Source: CAZFLD01 sp964519835 (lineage in GTDB: Bacteria > Spirochaetota > Spirochaetia > DSM-27196 > CAZFLD01). Taken from it: 64,000 bases of DNA. The translations under genes were made by a program, and so were the position numbers. Below are positions 1 to 8,651 of this stretch, in pieces. Where the stretch lies: assembly GCA_964519835.1 (NCBI GenBank), contig CAZFLD010000005.1, positions 35,867 to 99,866 on the forward strand, written 5' to 3'. The notes beneath the pieces were generated by a model that saw only the letters and a list, made by a program, of their open reading frames with translations, did no database searches and was not told where the DNA came from. Within the stretch, counting starts at the first letter, position 1. Every line of letters begins with the position of its first letter.

Positions 1-278
1 TACTCGGTCGACCGATAGCGCCGCTCAACCCGAGCGAATAGTTCGAGGGCCTCTTGATAGCGTCGGAGCCTATAGAGCGTTACGGCGCGGCGAAACTGCG
101 CGTCGGGGACGTATTCCGACCGCGGATACTCCTGAATCAGAGTCTCATATCGATCTAGAGCGAGCTCATAGTCTTGATTTCGAAACCGCGTTTCGGCGTC
201 GCGAAAGATATCTCGATCAGATTGGGCGGCGGCTACGACGGCCGCGCTGAGGAACATGCAAATCAGCGCACTTCGCAT
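1..278 (-). CDS. Secreted TPR-repeat protein (partial, cut by window edge)
   Basis: Only the first 92 codons are inside the window; the C-terminal part lies beyond the left edge. ATG at 278 opens a short hydrophobic signal peptide ending near AAAQS. Two helical hairpins with TPR spacing follow: NQDYELALDRYETLIQEYP and then AVTLYRLRRYQEALELF. TPR proteins of this kind act as protein-protein scaffolds, here most likely outside the cytoplasmic membrane. The gene lies 24 bp downstream of the NlpC/P60-like gene on the same strand, so it is probably the last visible member of the ptsI-der-merR operon. The binding partner cannot be told from this fragment. Confidence 0.75.
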   Translation of the reverse strand, partial: MRSALICMFLSAAVVAAAQSDRDIFRDAETRFRNQDYELALDRYETLIQEYPRSEYVPDAQFRRAVTLYRLRRYQEALELFARVERRYRSTE

Positions 279-302
279 AATGCCGTGAAAGCATATCTCA
301 AC

Positions 303-1595
303 CTAATCCTGAAATTCAACAAGCGGCGGAGTATATTGCGGAGACGCCTCAACACGGACCAGATGTACAAAGTCCCGCTCGTAGCGATTGAGCAGCGACT
401 GGAGACCCGTTTCGACGTTTCGCTCCATCACCGAAACCCGATATTCACCGTCACGGGTAAAGTACGGGAACACTACGGCGATGTGCGTGTGCTGATGCAG
501 AGAGGGCGACGAGCCAAAATCTCGATTCAACGAAGCAATGTAGAAGTGTCCCGGCTCTCGCATGGCCAGGTCGTAAAGCACAATCGGCAACCGTGCAACC
601 GGAAACCCCACGTCTTCGGTGTATCGTGCATAGGAGGTTTCTCTAACGTCCGCGGATTCCGGGTCTATTTGGTCGAACGGCAACCCAGACTCCAAGGAAA
701 TCATGACCCGGGCAAGATTTCTCGACCAATCGAGTCCAAAATAGGGATCCCGTTCGTCCTCGTAGAAGGACGCGAGTGCGGTGCCGCGGTGATCGAGGTG
801 CTTTGCTCTGAGAATGTCGATGTCCGTATACGTTCCTGTCCGGGGTTTGTAGAGTCCGTCTACAATCCATTTCGCGAATCCTGAGCAATTGAACCCCGCT
901 GTCTGGTCTTGGAGCACCAGAGACTCGATAAACACCAAGTTGCCGTCGGCGTCCATGGCTCCGTCTTCTGCGTCCGGTAACGTGTGCAACGCGCCGCGAG
1001 CGGCGGAAGCCATGGCAGAAACCGCGGCGTACCGGTGGTCGGCCGGCTTGGCGAGGAGATATCGCCAATCGACACGGGAGGAGGATGCATTCATGACAAT
1101 TTCAAAGCTCTCGAACAAGACCGTATTAAGGGCTATCGGCAGTCGAATCGCCTCGTGGAGCAGTACTCCGGCGGCGACCACATCAACGCTTATTCCTCGC
1201 TGCTCTGGGTATACACGTGCAAAAAAAGCCGGATCGCTGCGCAGAAACACCTTCACTTGATCTACAATGCCGTCCTCGTCCCGCCTGATTATGTAGCTTC
1301 CCTTGGAATAGACGGGAAACGCACCGTCCTGCTGGTTTACGAATAGCTGATAGTGCCACCCGTCTTGCACCCGGTACTCGTACTTGACGACTCGACCGTT
1401 GCCCCGCTGCCTAATCGGCGTTGTGATGCTCCGCTCGATTTCGCCGATTGAGGCATCGACAAACTCTCGCAAACCCTGCCGGGCCTCGGAGTTGTCTGTC
1501 CAAAAAAACGATGCGGCTTCAAAGGCGGTCGCCGATCCGGTCGAAACAACGAGTAGGAGTATCGGACCAAGGGCATTCCGGGTGATTTTTTTCAT
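303..1595 (-). CDS. Secreted NlpC/P60-like cysteine hydrolase (putative)
   Basis: About 430 residues. The start is ATG 1595: it overlaps the TGA of the upstream regulator as ATGA and is preceded by AGAAGAAGGA as ribosome binding site. Residues 1-24 form a signal peptide. The only recognisable motif is FNCSGF (Cys about residue 237), the usual surroundings of the catalytic cysteine in NlpC/P60 and related papain-fold peptidoglycan hydrolases. GHFYIA (His about 350) and HTHIAVVF (about 369-376) are the candidate histidine strands. The N-terminal 200 residues are not recognised. A role in peptidoglycan or envelope processing is inferred from the motif and secretion; the overall family assignment is uncertain. 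Confidence 0.55.
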   Translation of the reverse strand: MKKITRNALGPILLLVVSTGSATAFEAASFFWTDNSEARQGLREFVDASIGEIERSITTPIRQRGNGRVVKYEYRVQDGWHYQLFVNQQDGAFPVYSKGSYIIRRDEDGIVDQVKVFLRSDPAFFARVYPEQRGISVDVVAAGVLLHEAIRLPIALNTVLFESFEIVMNASSSRVDWRYLLAKPADHRYAAVSAMASAARGALHTLPDAEDGAMDADGNLVFIESLVLQDQTAGFNCSGFAKWIVDGLYKPRTGTYTDIDILRAKHLDHRGTALASFYEDERDPYFGLDWSRNLARVMISLESGLPFDQIDPESADVRETSYARYTEDVGFPVARLPIVLYDLAMREPGHFYIASLNRDFGSSPSLHQHTHIAVVFPYFTRDGEYRVSVMERNVETGLQSLLNRYERDFVHLVRVEASPQYTPPLVEFQD

Positions 1596-2887
1596 GGCAA
1601 TCCTTCTTCTACCAGCACTGCGCCGTCGTCGCATCGCCTGTTCAAGACGGCTCTAAACAGTAAATAGCGCTTCCCTGCCGTATCGATTGTATCGTCAACA
1701 GACGACTCGCTCTTGAGAAAATGGGGCTTGAGCATATCGGGCTTGAGCAAATCGGGCGGTGCCGGCGCGAGTGCAAGCGCCTTCCGAAAGATCGACGAAC
1801 AATCACGCCCGACAACCGTGGAACCGGTAAGAAAAAAGAGACCCGGCTGGGACAAGCGCCGGCAAAAAAGCGTCGGACCCGACGGTTGTCGAACCAGGTG
1901 CTCGGCGATTTGTGCGGCCATGCGAGCCGGTTGGTCGATCACAGCAGTCTCAGGCGCATACAAGACGGACCCGCCGGCCGGAGCGCCGCGCCCGGCAATA
2001 GCCACCGCGAGAATCGCATCGCGCGACGTGGAAACCAAAAGCCTGCCGTTTCCGTCCACCACCGGGCAACCATCGAGTGTAAGCGGCAGTACCGGCGCCG
2101 ACAGCACATGCACCAACCCTCGAGGGAACCGTCGGGCGGCCGTGTTAATACACGGCGAGGCCCAGGGTGGCGCGTACAGGTACACCGAGGGAACGGTGCC
2201 GGCTCGCAGGGACGCCTCGTGAATCGAGGTAACAAAGGCGGAGACTCGTTTGTTCCACTCGCGTACTGCAAGCACGTACACCACGCCCGTGGAGCACAGC
2301 GTGTACGCCACAGCATCGTCCGCATCGTCGCGGGCCGGGGTGCCGTCTACGACGCGGCCGAGGCCACAAGCACGGGCTATCGCATCCGGAGTGACGCGCT
2401 TCACCGCCTCCCAAGAAGCCGGTTGAGGGTCGGCATCCAAACAAGGAATCCGTGTAATCAGATCGGACAAAAACTCGGCGTCCAGGTAGCGGTAGCCTGG
2501 AACCTCCGCCCTCCCTACAAAGCCGTCCGGGCGGCCGAACCGGCGAATCCTCGGCATGGTCGTGGCTCTTTGTTTGTCCTCGGCGGCAAATCGCTCGCGG
2601 AGAGAAACCAGGGTGTCTCGTATAGACTCCGACACGACCTGCACGCTTGCGGCCGACCCGGTCCGTTCCTCCCATACGACCTTTCCAGCGCTTTCGGGAG
2701 AGAGGCCCTTGTCAAAGACCAGGTGTTTTAGTCGATACAGGAGCCGGAGGTCGGATTCTCCGTAGTGTCGTCTGCCGCCGACGCTCTTGTCGGGCGTTAA
2801 GAGGTCAACGACGGTTTCCCAGTAGCGCAGGACATGCGGTTTGATGTCGAGAAGGCGACAAACCTCCCCAATGCCATAGCTCTTCAT
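1592..2887 (-). CDS. MerR-type HTH regulator with large C-terminal domain
   Basis: 431 residues, much longer than a normal MerR regulator (110-280). Residues 1-70 are a MerR winged helix (YGIGEVCRLLDIKPHVLRYW, then GRRHYGESDL). Residues 130-370 form a separate globular domain. It contains LPLTLDGCPVVDGNGRLL followed by a conserved-looking Asp, a layout reminiscent of UDP-sugar pyrophosphorylases, but no intact nucleotide-binding loop is evident. Residues about 375-390 are three five-residue repeats (xLLKP type). The gene overlaps der upstream (ATGA) and the NlpC-like gene downstream (ATGA), so all three are probably co-translated. DNA binding is well supported; the effector domain is not. Confidence 0.7.
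   Translation of the reverse strand: MKSYGIGEVCRLLDIKPHVLRYWETVVDLLTPDKSVGGRRHYGESDLRLLYRLKHLVFDKGLSPESAGKVVWEERTGSAASVQVVSESIRDTLVSLRERFAAEDKQRATTMPRIRRFGRPDGFVGRAEVPGYRYLDAEFLSDLITRIPCLDADPQPASWEAVKRVTPDAIARACGLGRVVDGTPARDDADDAVAYTLCSTGVVYVLAVREWNKRVSAFVTSIHEASLRAGTVPSVYLYAPPWASPCINTAARRFPRGLVHVLSAPVLPLTLDGCPVVDGNGRLLVSTSRDAILAVAIAGRGAPAGGSVLYAPETAVIDQPARMAAQIAEHLVRQPSGPTLFCRRLSQPGLFFLTGSTVVGRDCSSIFRKALALAPAPPDLLKPDMLKPHFLKSESSVDDTIDTAGKRYLLFRAVLNRRCDDGAVLVEEGLP
1724..1753. repeat. 15-bp in-frame tandem repeat
   Basis: Two adjacent 15-bp units (gggcttgagcaNatc), with a weaker third unit just to the left, lie inside the end of the MerR-family gene. They encode successive five-residue units of the form D-L/M-L-K-P. 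Being a multiple of three they keep the frame. This looks like a small slippage expansion in a tolerant C-terminal linker. Confidence 0.7.
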
Positions 2888-4260
2888 GATCTGAGGTCGA
2901 GCGTAAAGGGAACGTCGGTAAAACCGAAGTCCTTCCTGATCTGATTACGCAGATAGCCGGCATAGCTATCGGGAAAGCCGTCTTTTTTGTTCACAAAGGC
3001 AACAAACTTTAGCGGCGCCACCTGCGCCTGCGTGATGTACTTCACACGAAAGCGGTCGCGCCTGCCCGCCGGGGCCGGGTTTTTGTCCACCCACCGCCCC
3101 AATGCCTCGTTTAGCTTTGCAGTCCCCACCCGCTTTACAAGCTGACCCCGCACGCGATTCACCGTGTCGAGAAGATCGGGAAGGCCCGTTTGGTCCTTGG
3201 CGGAGATCGGAACAACCGGCGCAAAGCTCAAGATGGGAAACACAAAGCGAACCCTATCCACGACGGCGTTGAACTCGTTAGGCGTGCCCGTTCGCAGGTC
3301 CCATTTGTTCAGGACAAGCACAACGCCTTTGCCCCGGCGCACGGTAACCGCCGCGATTTTTTTGTCTTGCTCAGAGAACCCCTCGACGGAGTCGATCAGC
3401 AGCAAGGCTATGTCGGCTTCCTCGACCGCCTTCACCGCACGATTCACCGAGTAGTACTCGACGTCCGTGTCAACCGACCGTTTTCGGCGGATGCCGGCGG
3501 TATCGACGATACGATAACACACGCCTTTGTGGACAAAACCCGCCTCCACGGCATCGCGGGTTGTTCCGGGCACATCCGACACGATGGAAACGTCTTCGTT
3601 CACAAGAGCATTCGCCAAGGTCGACTTACCCGTGTTCGGCTTGCCGATCAGGGCAAGTTTTACCGTCTCTTCCACCGACTCCGCCGCCCTCGTCATCATG
3701 TCTGCGGGGGCGTCTCGTTTTGGGGCTTCCGGGTTTGGGGCGTCTGCGGTGGCAAGACGATCGGCAATTGCCTCCTCCAGGTCCGGCATCCCGATGCCGT
3801 GCGCCGCCGCAACCATAAAAAGCTCGGGAAGTCCAAGCTCGTACAAGGCCAACGCCTCGGTCTCCCGCTTGCTGTTGTCGACTTTGTTGACTACCAGCAG
3901 TGTCTTTTTGGCAAAAGGCCGCAATTCTTCGAGGAACTCCTGGTCGGCAGCCGTGAGGTCGCCAGGCTCCACAACAAACAAAATCAAGGCGGCGCGATTG
4001 ATGGCACCGTAGCTGCGTTCTGCAACTAGTTTGTCGAGCCCCCTCGCGCCGGGCAATACACCGCCGGTGTCTATAAGCAAACAGCGGGTGCCGAGAATCT
4101 CGGCATCCGAGCGCACGGGGTCGCGGGTCACACCGGGAGTCGGGTCGGTTATTGCCTTTCTCCTGCCCAGGAGACGGTTGAACAGTGTCGACTTCCCGAC
4201 GTTCGGTCGACCGACGATCGCGACGACGGGCAACGAGGAGGAGTGTTCCGGTTGGTGCAC
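2884..4260 (-). CDS. der: Ribosome biogenesis GTPase Der (EngA)
   Basis: 458 residues, the normal length for Der. It has two tandem GTPase domains. The first shows GRPNVGKST, a DTGG switch and NKVD; the second, from about residue 205, shows GKPNTGKST, DTAG and NKWD. A KH-like C-terminal domain completes it. Der binds the 50S subunit and is needed for its late assembly. The linker between the domains is Ala/Pro/Asp-rich. The gene sits 9 bp downstream of ptsI and overlaps the MerR-type gene by 4 bp, so it belongs to the ptsI transcript. Confidence 0.96.
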   Translation of the reverse strand: MHQPEHSSSLPVVAIVGRPNVGKSTLFNRLLGRRKAITDPTPGVTRDPVRSDAEILGTRCLLIDTGGVLPGARGLDKLVAERSYGAINRAALILFVVEPGDLTAADQEFLEELRPFAKKTLLVVNKVDNSKRETEALALYELGLPELFMVAAAHGIGMPDLEEAIADRLATADAPNPEAPKRDAPADMMTRAAESVEETVKLALIGKPNTGKSTLANALVNEDVSIVSDVPGTTRDAVEAGFVHKGVCYRIVDTAGIRRKRSVDTDVEYYSVNRAVKAVEEADIALLLIDSVEGFSEQDKKIAAVTVRRGKGVVLVLNKWDLRTGTPNEFNAVVDRVRFVFPILSFAPVVPISAKDQTGLPDLLDTVNRVRGQLVKRVGTAKLNEALGRWVDKNPAPAGRRDRFRVKYITQAQVAPLKFVAFVNKKDGFPDSYAGYLRNQIRKDFGFTDVPFTLDLRS

Positions 4261-4269
4261 GCTAAATCC

Positions 4270-6015
4270 TTATTTGAAAAGGTACATCGAAAAACGGTCT
4301 TCCATCAGTTTTTGTATGTGGTTCTCGATCTCGACGTACGACCGCATCTCCAAGACGTCACCGACGATGTCTTCGGCCTCTCCCATCGATACGGCCCGAA
4401 TGATCTGCTTTACCTCGGGAATGCCCACGGAGCCCATGCTGAACTCATCGAGGCCAAGTCCCAAGAGGATCACCGTGGCATTGGGATCCCCGGCCATTTC
4501 GCCACACATGCCGACCGGAATTCCGTGGGCGTGACCACTTTCGATAATAAGCTTGATAAGGCGCAGGACCCCGGGGTGAAAAGGCTCGTACAGGTAGGCT
4601 ATGCGTTCGTTCCCGCGATCCACGGCGATGGTGTACTGAATAAGGTCGTTTGTTCCAATGGAAAAAAAGCTGACCTTTCGGGCCAGAATGTCCGCCGTCA
4701 TAGCGGCCGAGGGAACCTCGATCATAATTCCGACCGGCACGTTCTCGTCAAATGCAACGCCCGTTTTCCGCAACTCTTCTTTGACCTCTTCGAGCACCTC
4801 GCAGGCGGCATTAAGCTCCTCGATTCCGGAGATCATGGGAAACATAATCTGCAGCCTGCCCTCAATGCTGGACCGGAGGAGCGCGCGCAACTGGGTCTTG
4901 AAAACGTCCGTGTGGGACAAACAGAACCGAATTGCCCGCCAGCCGAGAATCGGGTTGCGCTCTGGAAAGTCCCTGAATTCCGGCACTACCTTGTCGCCAC
5001 CCACATCGAGGGTACGGATTGTTACCGGCTTGTCCCCCATGGCACGCAGGACATGGGTGTACGCATCTACCTGCTCGTCCTCGCTCGGGAGCTTCCCGGG
5101 TTGCAGGAATAAAAACTCGGAACGGAAAAGTCCCACACCATCGGCGCCGTGTCCCGATACGGAATCGACTTCATCCGGGATTTCGATATTTGCCTTGAGC
5201 GCTATTAACTTGCCGTCCCGGGTCTCCGCCGGCAGATCGTTTAGCTTGAGCATTTGGACTTCGTGGCGGCGCCACTCGTCCTGCATCGTCCGGTACCGCT
5301 CGCGTGTCTGATCGTCGGGGTCAACGACCACTTTCCCACGGCTGCCGTCAACGATGATCTCGGCACCGGCCCGCGCAGCGTCACTGATGTTAGATAGTCC
5401 AAGGACGGCCGGTATCTCGAAAGCCCGCGCCAAAATCGCCGTGTGGGACGTCTTGCCGCCCGCATCCATAGCGATGCCCTTGACCATGCGTTTGTCCATC
5501 GCGATGGCGTCGGAGGGCAACAAATCGTGGGTAACCAGGATCACCTCCCGGTCGATATCCGCGAGAGAAACTCGCTCGCCATTGACAAGGTGGTTCAACA
5601 CACGGCGCGAAACGTCCTCGATATCGACCGTGCGCTCCCGCAAATAGTCGTCGGAACTCTCGGCGAGCTTTGACATCATGTCGGTAATAAGGCGGTAAAA
5701 GACCCACTCAACGTTCCGCTTGTGGCCGTTGAGCTTTTCTTCCATGTTCTCGGTGAACTCGGGATCCTGCAGCATAAGCACGTGTGTGTCGAGAAACCGC
5801 ACGTGCTCCTCACCGATCTCGTCGTGGCTACGGCGCTTTAGTAACTCGATCTCGTCCTTGGCCTTTGAGATAGCGTCGAAGTAGCGCTCCATTTCAGAGT
5901 CGATTTGGTGGGATTCGATGGAGTAGCGAGGAATCGTGGGAGTATCGTCGACGTAATAAAACGCCGGACCGATAGCAATGCCCGGCGACGCGGAGATGCC
6001 GTCTATTTCTACCAT
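4270..6015 (-). CDS. ptsI: Phosphoenolpyruvate-protein phosphotransferase (PTS enzyme I)
   Basis: 581 residues. It takes phosphate from PEP and passes it to HPr, driving PTS sugar uptake or PTS-based regulation. The phosphorylated His is in GGKTSHTAIL (about residue 191). The PEP-binding barrel follows, with LRSEFLF-type and GTNDLIQY motifs and the catalytic Cys in VGMCGEMAGDP. ATG 6015 was chosen because MVEIDGISASPGIAIG is the conserved N terminus and a strong promoter (6026-6054) lies between it and the in-frame ATG at 6078. No Shine-Dalgarno is visible, and the predicted transcript begins only a few bases before ATG. No HPr or EII gene is in the window. Confidence 0.95.
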   Translation of the reverse strand: MVEIDGISASPGIAIGPAFYYVDDTPTIPRYSIESHQIDSEMERYFDAISKAKDEIELLKRRSHDEIGEEHVRFLDTHVLMLQDPEFTENMEEKLNGHKRNVEWVFYRLITDMMSKLAESSDDYLRERTVDIEDVSRRVLNHLVNGERVSLADIDREVILVTHDLLPSDAIAMDKRMVKGIAMDAGGKTSHTAILARAFEIPAVLGLSNISDAARAGAEIIVDGSRGKVVVDPDDQTRERYRTMQDEWRRHEVQMLKLNDLPAETRDGKLIALKANIEIPDEVDSVSGHGADGVGLFRSEFLFLQPGKLPSEDEQVDAYTHVLRAMGDKPVTIRTLDVGGDKVVPEFRDFPERNPILGWRAIRFCLSHTDVFKTQLRALLRSSIEGRLQIMFPMISGIEELNAACEVLEEVKEELRKTGVAFDENVPVGIMIEVPSAAMTADILARKVSFFSIGTNDLIQYTIAVDRGNERIAYLYEPFHPGVLRLIKLIIESGHAHGIPVGMCGEMAGDPNATVILLGLGLDEFSMGSVGIPEVKQIIRAVSMGEAEDIVGDVLEMRSYVEIENHIQKLMEDRFSMYLFK

Positions 6016-6025
6016 CGCGAAAAAC

Positions 6026-6054
6026 ACTATACGTCCAAGAAGTACTGCTGTCAA
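6026..6054 (-). promoter_or_regulatory. Sigma70-type promoter of ptsI
   Basis: On the minus strand: TTGACA, 17-bp spacer, TATAGT. The -10 box ends at 6026, so transcription should start near 6019, only about four bases before the ptsI ATG at 6015. This also rules out the longer open frame beginning at 6078. Confidence 0.8.
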
Positions 6055-6102
6055 ATTGAAGACGCTTTTCCCGCGCACCCAGACCGCCGATAAATAGGGT
6101 GT

Positions 6103-7011
6103 ATGGCAAGAGCAACGCGGAAACGTAAAGCTTCGATTGGTGTGTTGTTTTGGATCGCCTTTATCCTGCTACTCCTGGTGATCTTCCTCTTTAGCCGGTC
6201 CAATATCGAGCGAGTCCTCGAGAACACCGGACTTGTCGAATTCATCAACGAGCGCTTTGGCGATTCGGGCGAAGCAGATGACTCGAGCGAAGGTCCCGCA
6301 AGCGACACCGGCGAAGAGAGGCCCGGAGAGGAGAGGCCCGGAGAGGAGACCACACCGGAGGCTCCCGGCGCCGGTCGACGCACGGAACCCCTTGCGGCTG
6401 ACAACACGATGGACACCGAAGGAGAGCCTGACGGTTCCCAACCGGTAGAAATAGTGCTTGAGACGGAGGTGGAGGAGAATACACTCCCGAGCGCAGAGTC
6501 GGACGACGCCGGCACCACGGACCCTGAGCCGGAAATCGCACAGCCGAGTGCAAGCGGATCAACCAATACCCGGTCGTCGGAGAAGCCAAACGTCCGTAAC
6601 GCCACCGTATACCTCATCCGGGTTACGGACGACGGCAAGATCAACACCGAGGGCGTCCGACGCCAGGTCTACTTCGACGCCAGTCCGATGACCGACACTA
6701 TCAGCAGCCTGCTCGCGGGTCCGAATCGCGATGAGCTCAACGCGGGCCTCTTGAATCTGGTTCCCAACGGAACCCGACTCTTGTCCGCCTCGGTACGGAA
6801 TGGTGTAGCAAATCTAAATTTCAGCGAAGAGTTCCGGTTCAATCCGATGGGTGTGGAAGGTTTGGTCGCTCAGTTGAAGCAAATCGTCTACACCACCACC
6901 GAGTTCTCGACGGTAGACGCCGTTCAGTTCTACATCGAAGGTGAGACGGTAACCTACCTCGGAAGCGAGGGCCTACGCGTCGACCGGCCACTGTCCCGCG
7001 ACGCTTTTTAG
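6103..7011 (+). CDS. GerMN-domain membrane-anchored protein
   Basis: 302 residues. A basic N terminus is followed by one membrane segment (about residues 12-31). Residues 40-165 are an acidic, low-complexity linker rich in Glu, Pro, Gly and Thr, with a duplicated ERPGE unit. The C-terminal part (about 165-295) is a GerMN domain (VYLIRVTDDGKI, AGPNRDELNAGLLNLVPNGT, VANLNFSEEF), a fold found in envelope proteins such as GerM and LpqB. It probably faces the periplasm. The organism need not sporulate; GerMN occurs widely. It is transcribed away from ptsI. No clear ribosome binding site precedes ATG 6103. Confidence 0.85.
   Translation: MARATRKRKASIGVLFWIAFILLLLVIFLFSRSNIERVLENTGLVEFINERFGDSGEADDSSEGPASDTGEERPGEERPGEETTPEAPGAGRRTEPLAADNTMDTEGEPDGSQPVEIVLETEVEENTLPSAESDDAGTTDPEPEIAQPSASGSTNTRSSEKPNVRNATVYLIRVTDDGKINTEGVRRQVYFDASPMTDTISSLLAGPNRDELNAGLLNLVPNGTRLLSASVRNGVANLNFSEEFRFNPMGVEGLVAQLKQIVYTTTEFSTVDAVQFYIEGETVTYLGSEGLRVDRPLSRDAF
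6314..6346. repeat. 15-bp in-frame duplication in the GerMN linker
   Basis: Two consecutive copies of gagaggcccggagag encode two ERPGE units in the disordered linker. Confidence 0.7.
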
Positions 7012-7030
7012 TACGGCCCGCAGCGGGATA

Positions 7031-7052
7031 GCCGGCCGGTCGGACTGCCGGC
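7031..7052. terminator. GC-rich hairpin between convergent genes
   Basis: GCCGGC, a 10-nt loop and GCCGGC lie between the GerMN gene and the end of tlyA. No U-tract follows on either strand, so intrinsic termination is uncertain. Confidence 0.3.
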
Positions 7053-7055
7053 CCC

Positions 7056-7859
7056 TTAGTCCAACACCAGATAGACCAAGTATTCGCGATTTCCGTACCT
7101 ACCGGCCACGGGCGAGTCGGTCGTTTGCAAGCAGCGAAGGCCCTCGGTCGCAAGGTCGGCGAGGGTCTTTTCAAGAACGCGACGTCGCTCCGCCTCGCTT
7201 CGCACCACGCCGCCGAAAGCGCCACCGATTGTGTCCGGCGCCAACCCGCCTTTGCCGCGCGCTGCAGCTTCCACCGACGCCCGGTCGACCGCCCGAAGCT
7301 CCGCCGCCAACTCGAACTGCGGCTTGACAAGCGCCACCACGCGCCGCTGCCGTGTGAGCCGCGCGGCGTGGGCCGCCACTCGTCGAATAGAGCGAAACGA
7401 AAGGTCCATAACCGCGAAGTCCGCCGGCGGTTCCAAGGCGGAAACGTCCATGATGTTGGTTCGCTCCCGGACCACGACGCGCGGGTCCGCCCGGAGCACG
7501 TAGGCAAGCTGATTGTACCCGACGTCCACCGCATGGACGGTTCGCGCTCCCCGCCTCAAAAGACAGTCCGTAAAGCCGCCGGTTGATGCACCGGCGTCCA
7601 AAACCACCAAATCGGTCACGTCGATTTCAAAAACGTCGAGGCCGTGAGCAAGTTTGTTCCCTGCACGCGACACGTATGGATGAGCGTCCGTGAGATCAAT
7701 ACGAGCCGTCTCTTCGACCGGCGCCTTGGGATCACGTTCCCTGTGACCGTCGACGGTTACTTCGCCGGTCATAACACAACAAAACCACTCATCACGATTC
7801 TTTTGGAGTGGGGTGTTTTTGTACCTCCGCACCAACACATCGAGGAGCGGTCGTTTCAC
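7056..7859 (-). CDS. tlyA: TlyA-type rRNA 2'-O-methyltransferase
   Basis: 267 residues, the usual TlyA length. An N-terminal S4-like RNA-binding part (LDVLVRRYKNT, VMTGEVTVDG) precedes a Rossmann FtsJ-like methyltransferase. It shows SRAGNKL, the SAM-binding loop VLDAGASTGGFTDCLL, MDLSF and LVKPQFE, which give the conserved K-D-K residues. Family members methylate 16S and 23S rRNA ribose 2'-OH; the old name hemolysin is misleading. It overlaps the YmdB-like gene by ATGA and is the last gene of the rny operon. Confidence 0.92.
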   Translation of the reverse strand: MKRPLLDVLVRRYKNTPLQKNRDEWFCCVMTGEVTVDGHRERDPKAPVEETARIDLTDAHPYVSRAGNKLAHGLDVFEIDVTDLVVLDAGASTGGFTDCLLRRGARTVHAVDVGYNQLAYVLRADPRVVVRERTNIMDVSALEPPADFAVMDLSFRSIRRVAAHAARLTRQRRVVALVKPQFELAAELRAVDRASVEAAARGKGGLAPDTIGGAFGGVVRSEAERRRVLEKTLADLATEGLRCLQTTDSPVAGRYGNREYLVYLVLD

Positions 7860-8650
7860 ACAAGAGACTCTTCGGCAATCCGGTCGATGGCGACGGCATG
7901 ACCGGATTCCGGGTCTATCCGCGCGACAATGCCGCTGATTCGTGCTTTGTTGTTCGACACTTCGTTTTTCAACGGCATTTGAGTAAGCACCCGTCGCACG
8001 CCGACCTCAGGCTCAAACCCAATGATGCTGTCGATCGCGGCGGTAGACCCAACGTCGCTGATATACGCAGTACCGTTTGGTAGGACGCGCTCGTCTGCGG
8101 TCTGAACGTGTGTGTGTGTGCCGAAGACAAGAGAAACATCGCCGTCTAGGTAGAGAGCCATCGACTCTTTTTCCTCGGCGGACTCCGCGTGGAAGTCCAC
8201 GACACGTACCTTGATACCGGAGCCATGCTTCTTGAGGATATCTCGAGCCTTTTTGAACGGGCAATCGATCGGACGCATGCGGACTCGGCCCTGCAGATCG
8301 GCCACAAGCACCTTTGTGCCCCGAACCTCGTCCACATAGACTCCGCCGCCGGGATTACCGCCGGGGTAGTTAGCCGGCCTCAAGACCCGCTTGTCCGTGT
8401 CGAGGAACTCAAACACCTCGCGATGATGCCAAACGTGGTTGCCCGTGGTTATGACGTGTGCGCCGGCGGAAAAAAAGTCCACCGCCACGGCTTCGGTGAT
8501 CCCAAAGCCTTCGGCGGAGTTTTCTCCATTTACGACAACGAGCTCGGCGCCGTGTCTTTTTACAAGTGTCGGCAGTCCCGCGACGACGGCCCTGCATCCG
8601 GCCGCTCCTACAACGTCGCCGAGGACAAGCACCGTAAAGTGAGATGCCAT
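7856..8650 (-). CDS. ymdB: YmdB-like cyclic-nucleotide phosphodiesterase (TIGR00282 family)
   Basis: 264 residues of calcineurin-like fold. Metal ligands are visible in LGDVVGAAG, VNGENS, TGNHVWHH, DFHAESAEEK and GTHTHVQTAD. The family hydrolyses 2',3'-cyclic (and 3',5'-cyclic) nucleotides and in Bacillus works together with RNase Y. Here too it directly follows RNase Y, with one base between stop and start. ATG 8650 was preferred over the earlier in-frame ATG because MASHFTVLVLGD is the conserved start. Confidence 0.92.
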   Translation of the reverse strand: MASHFTVLVLGDVVGAAGCRAVVAGLPTLVKRHGAELVVVNGENSAEGFGITEAVAVDFFSAGAHVITTGNHVWHHREVFEFLDTDKRVLRPANYPGGNPGGGVYVDEVRGTKVLVADLQGRVRMRPIDCPFKKARDILKKHGSGIKVRVVDFHAESAEEKESMALYLDGDVSLVFGTHTHVQTADERVLPNGTAYISDVGSTAAIDSIIGFEPEVGVRRVLTQMPLKNEVSNNKARISGIVARIDPESGHAVAIDRIAEESLV

Positions 8651-8651
8651 G

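Noticed and set aside
1721..2731. 336-codon open frame on the plus strand opposite the MerR-family gene
   Set aside because: Very Arg-rich product without domain; the opposite strand encodes a clear MerR protein joined to der by an ATGA overlap.
6016..6078. N-terminal extension of PTS enzyme I from ATG 6078
   Set aside because: The strongest promoter in the window lies inside it, downstream of that ATG, and the conserved N terminus begins at 6015.
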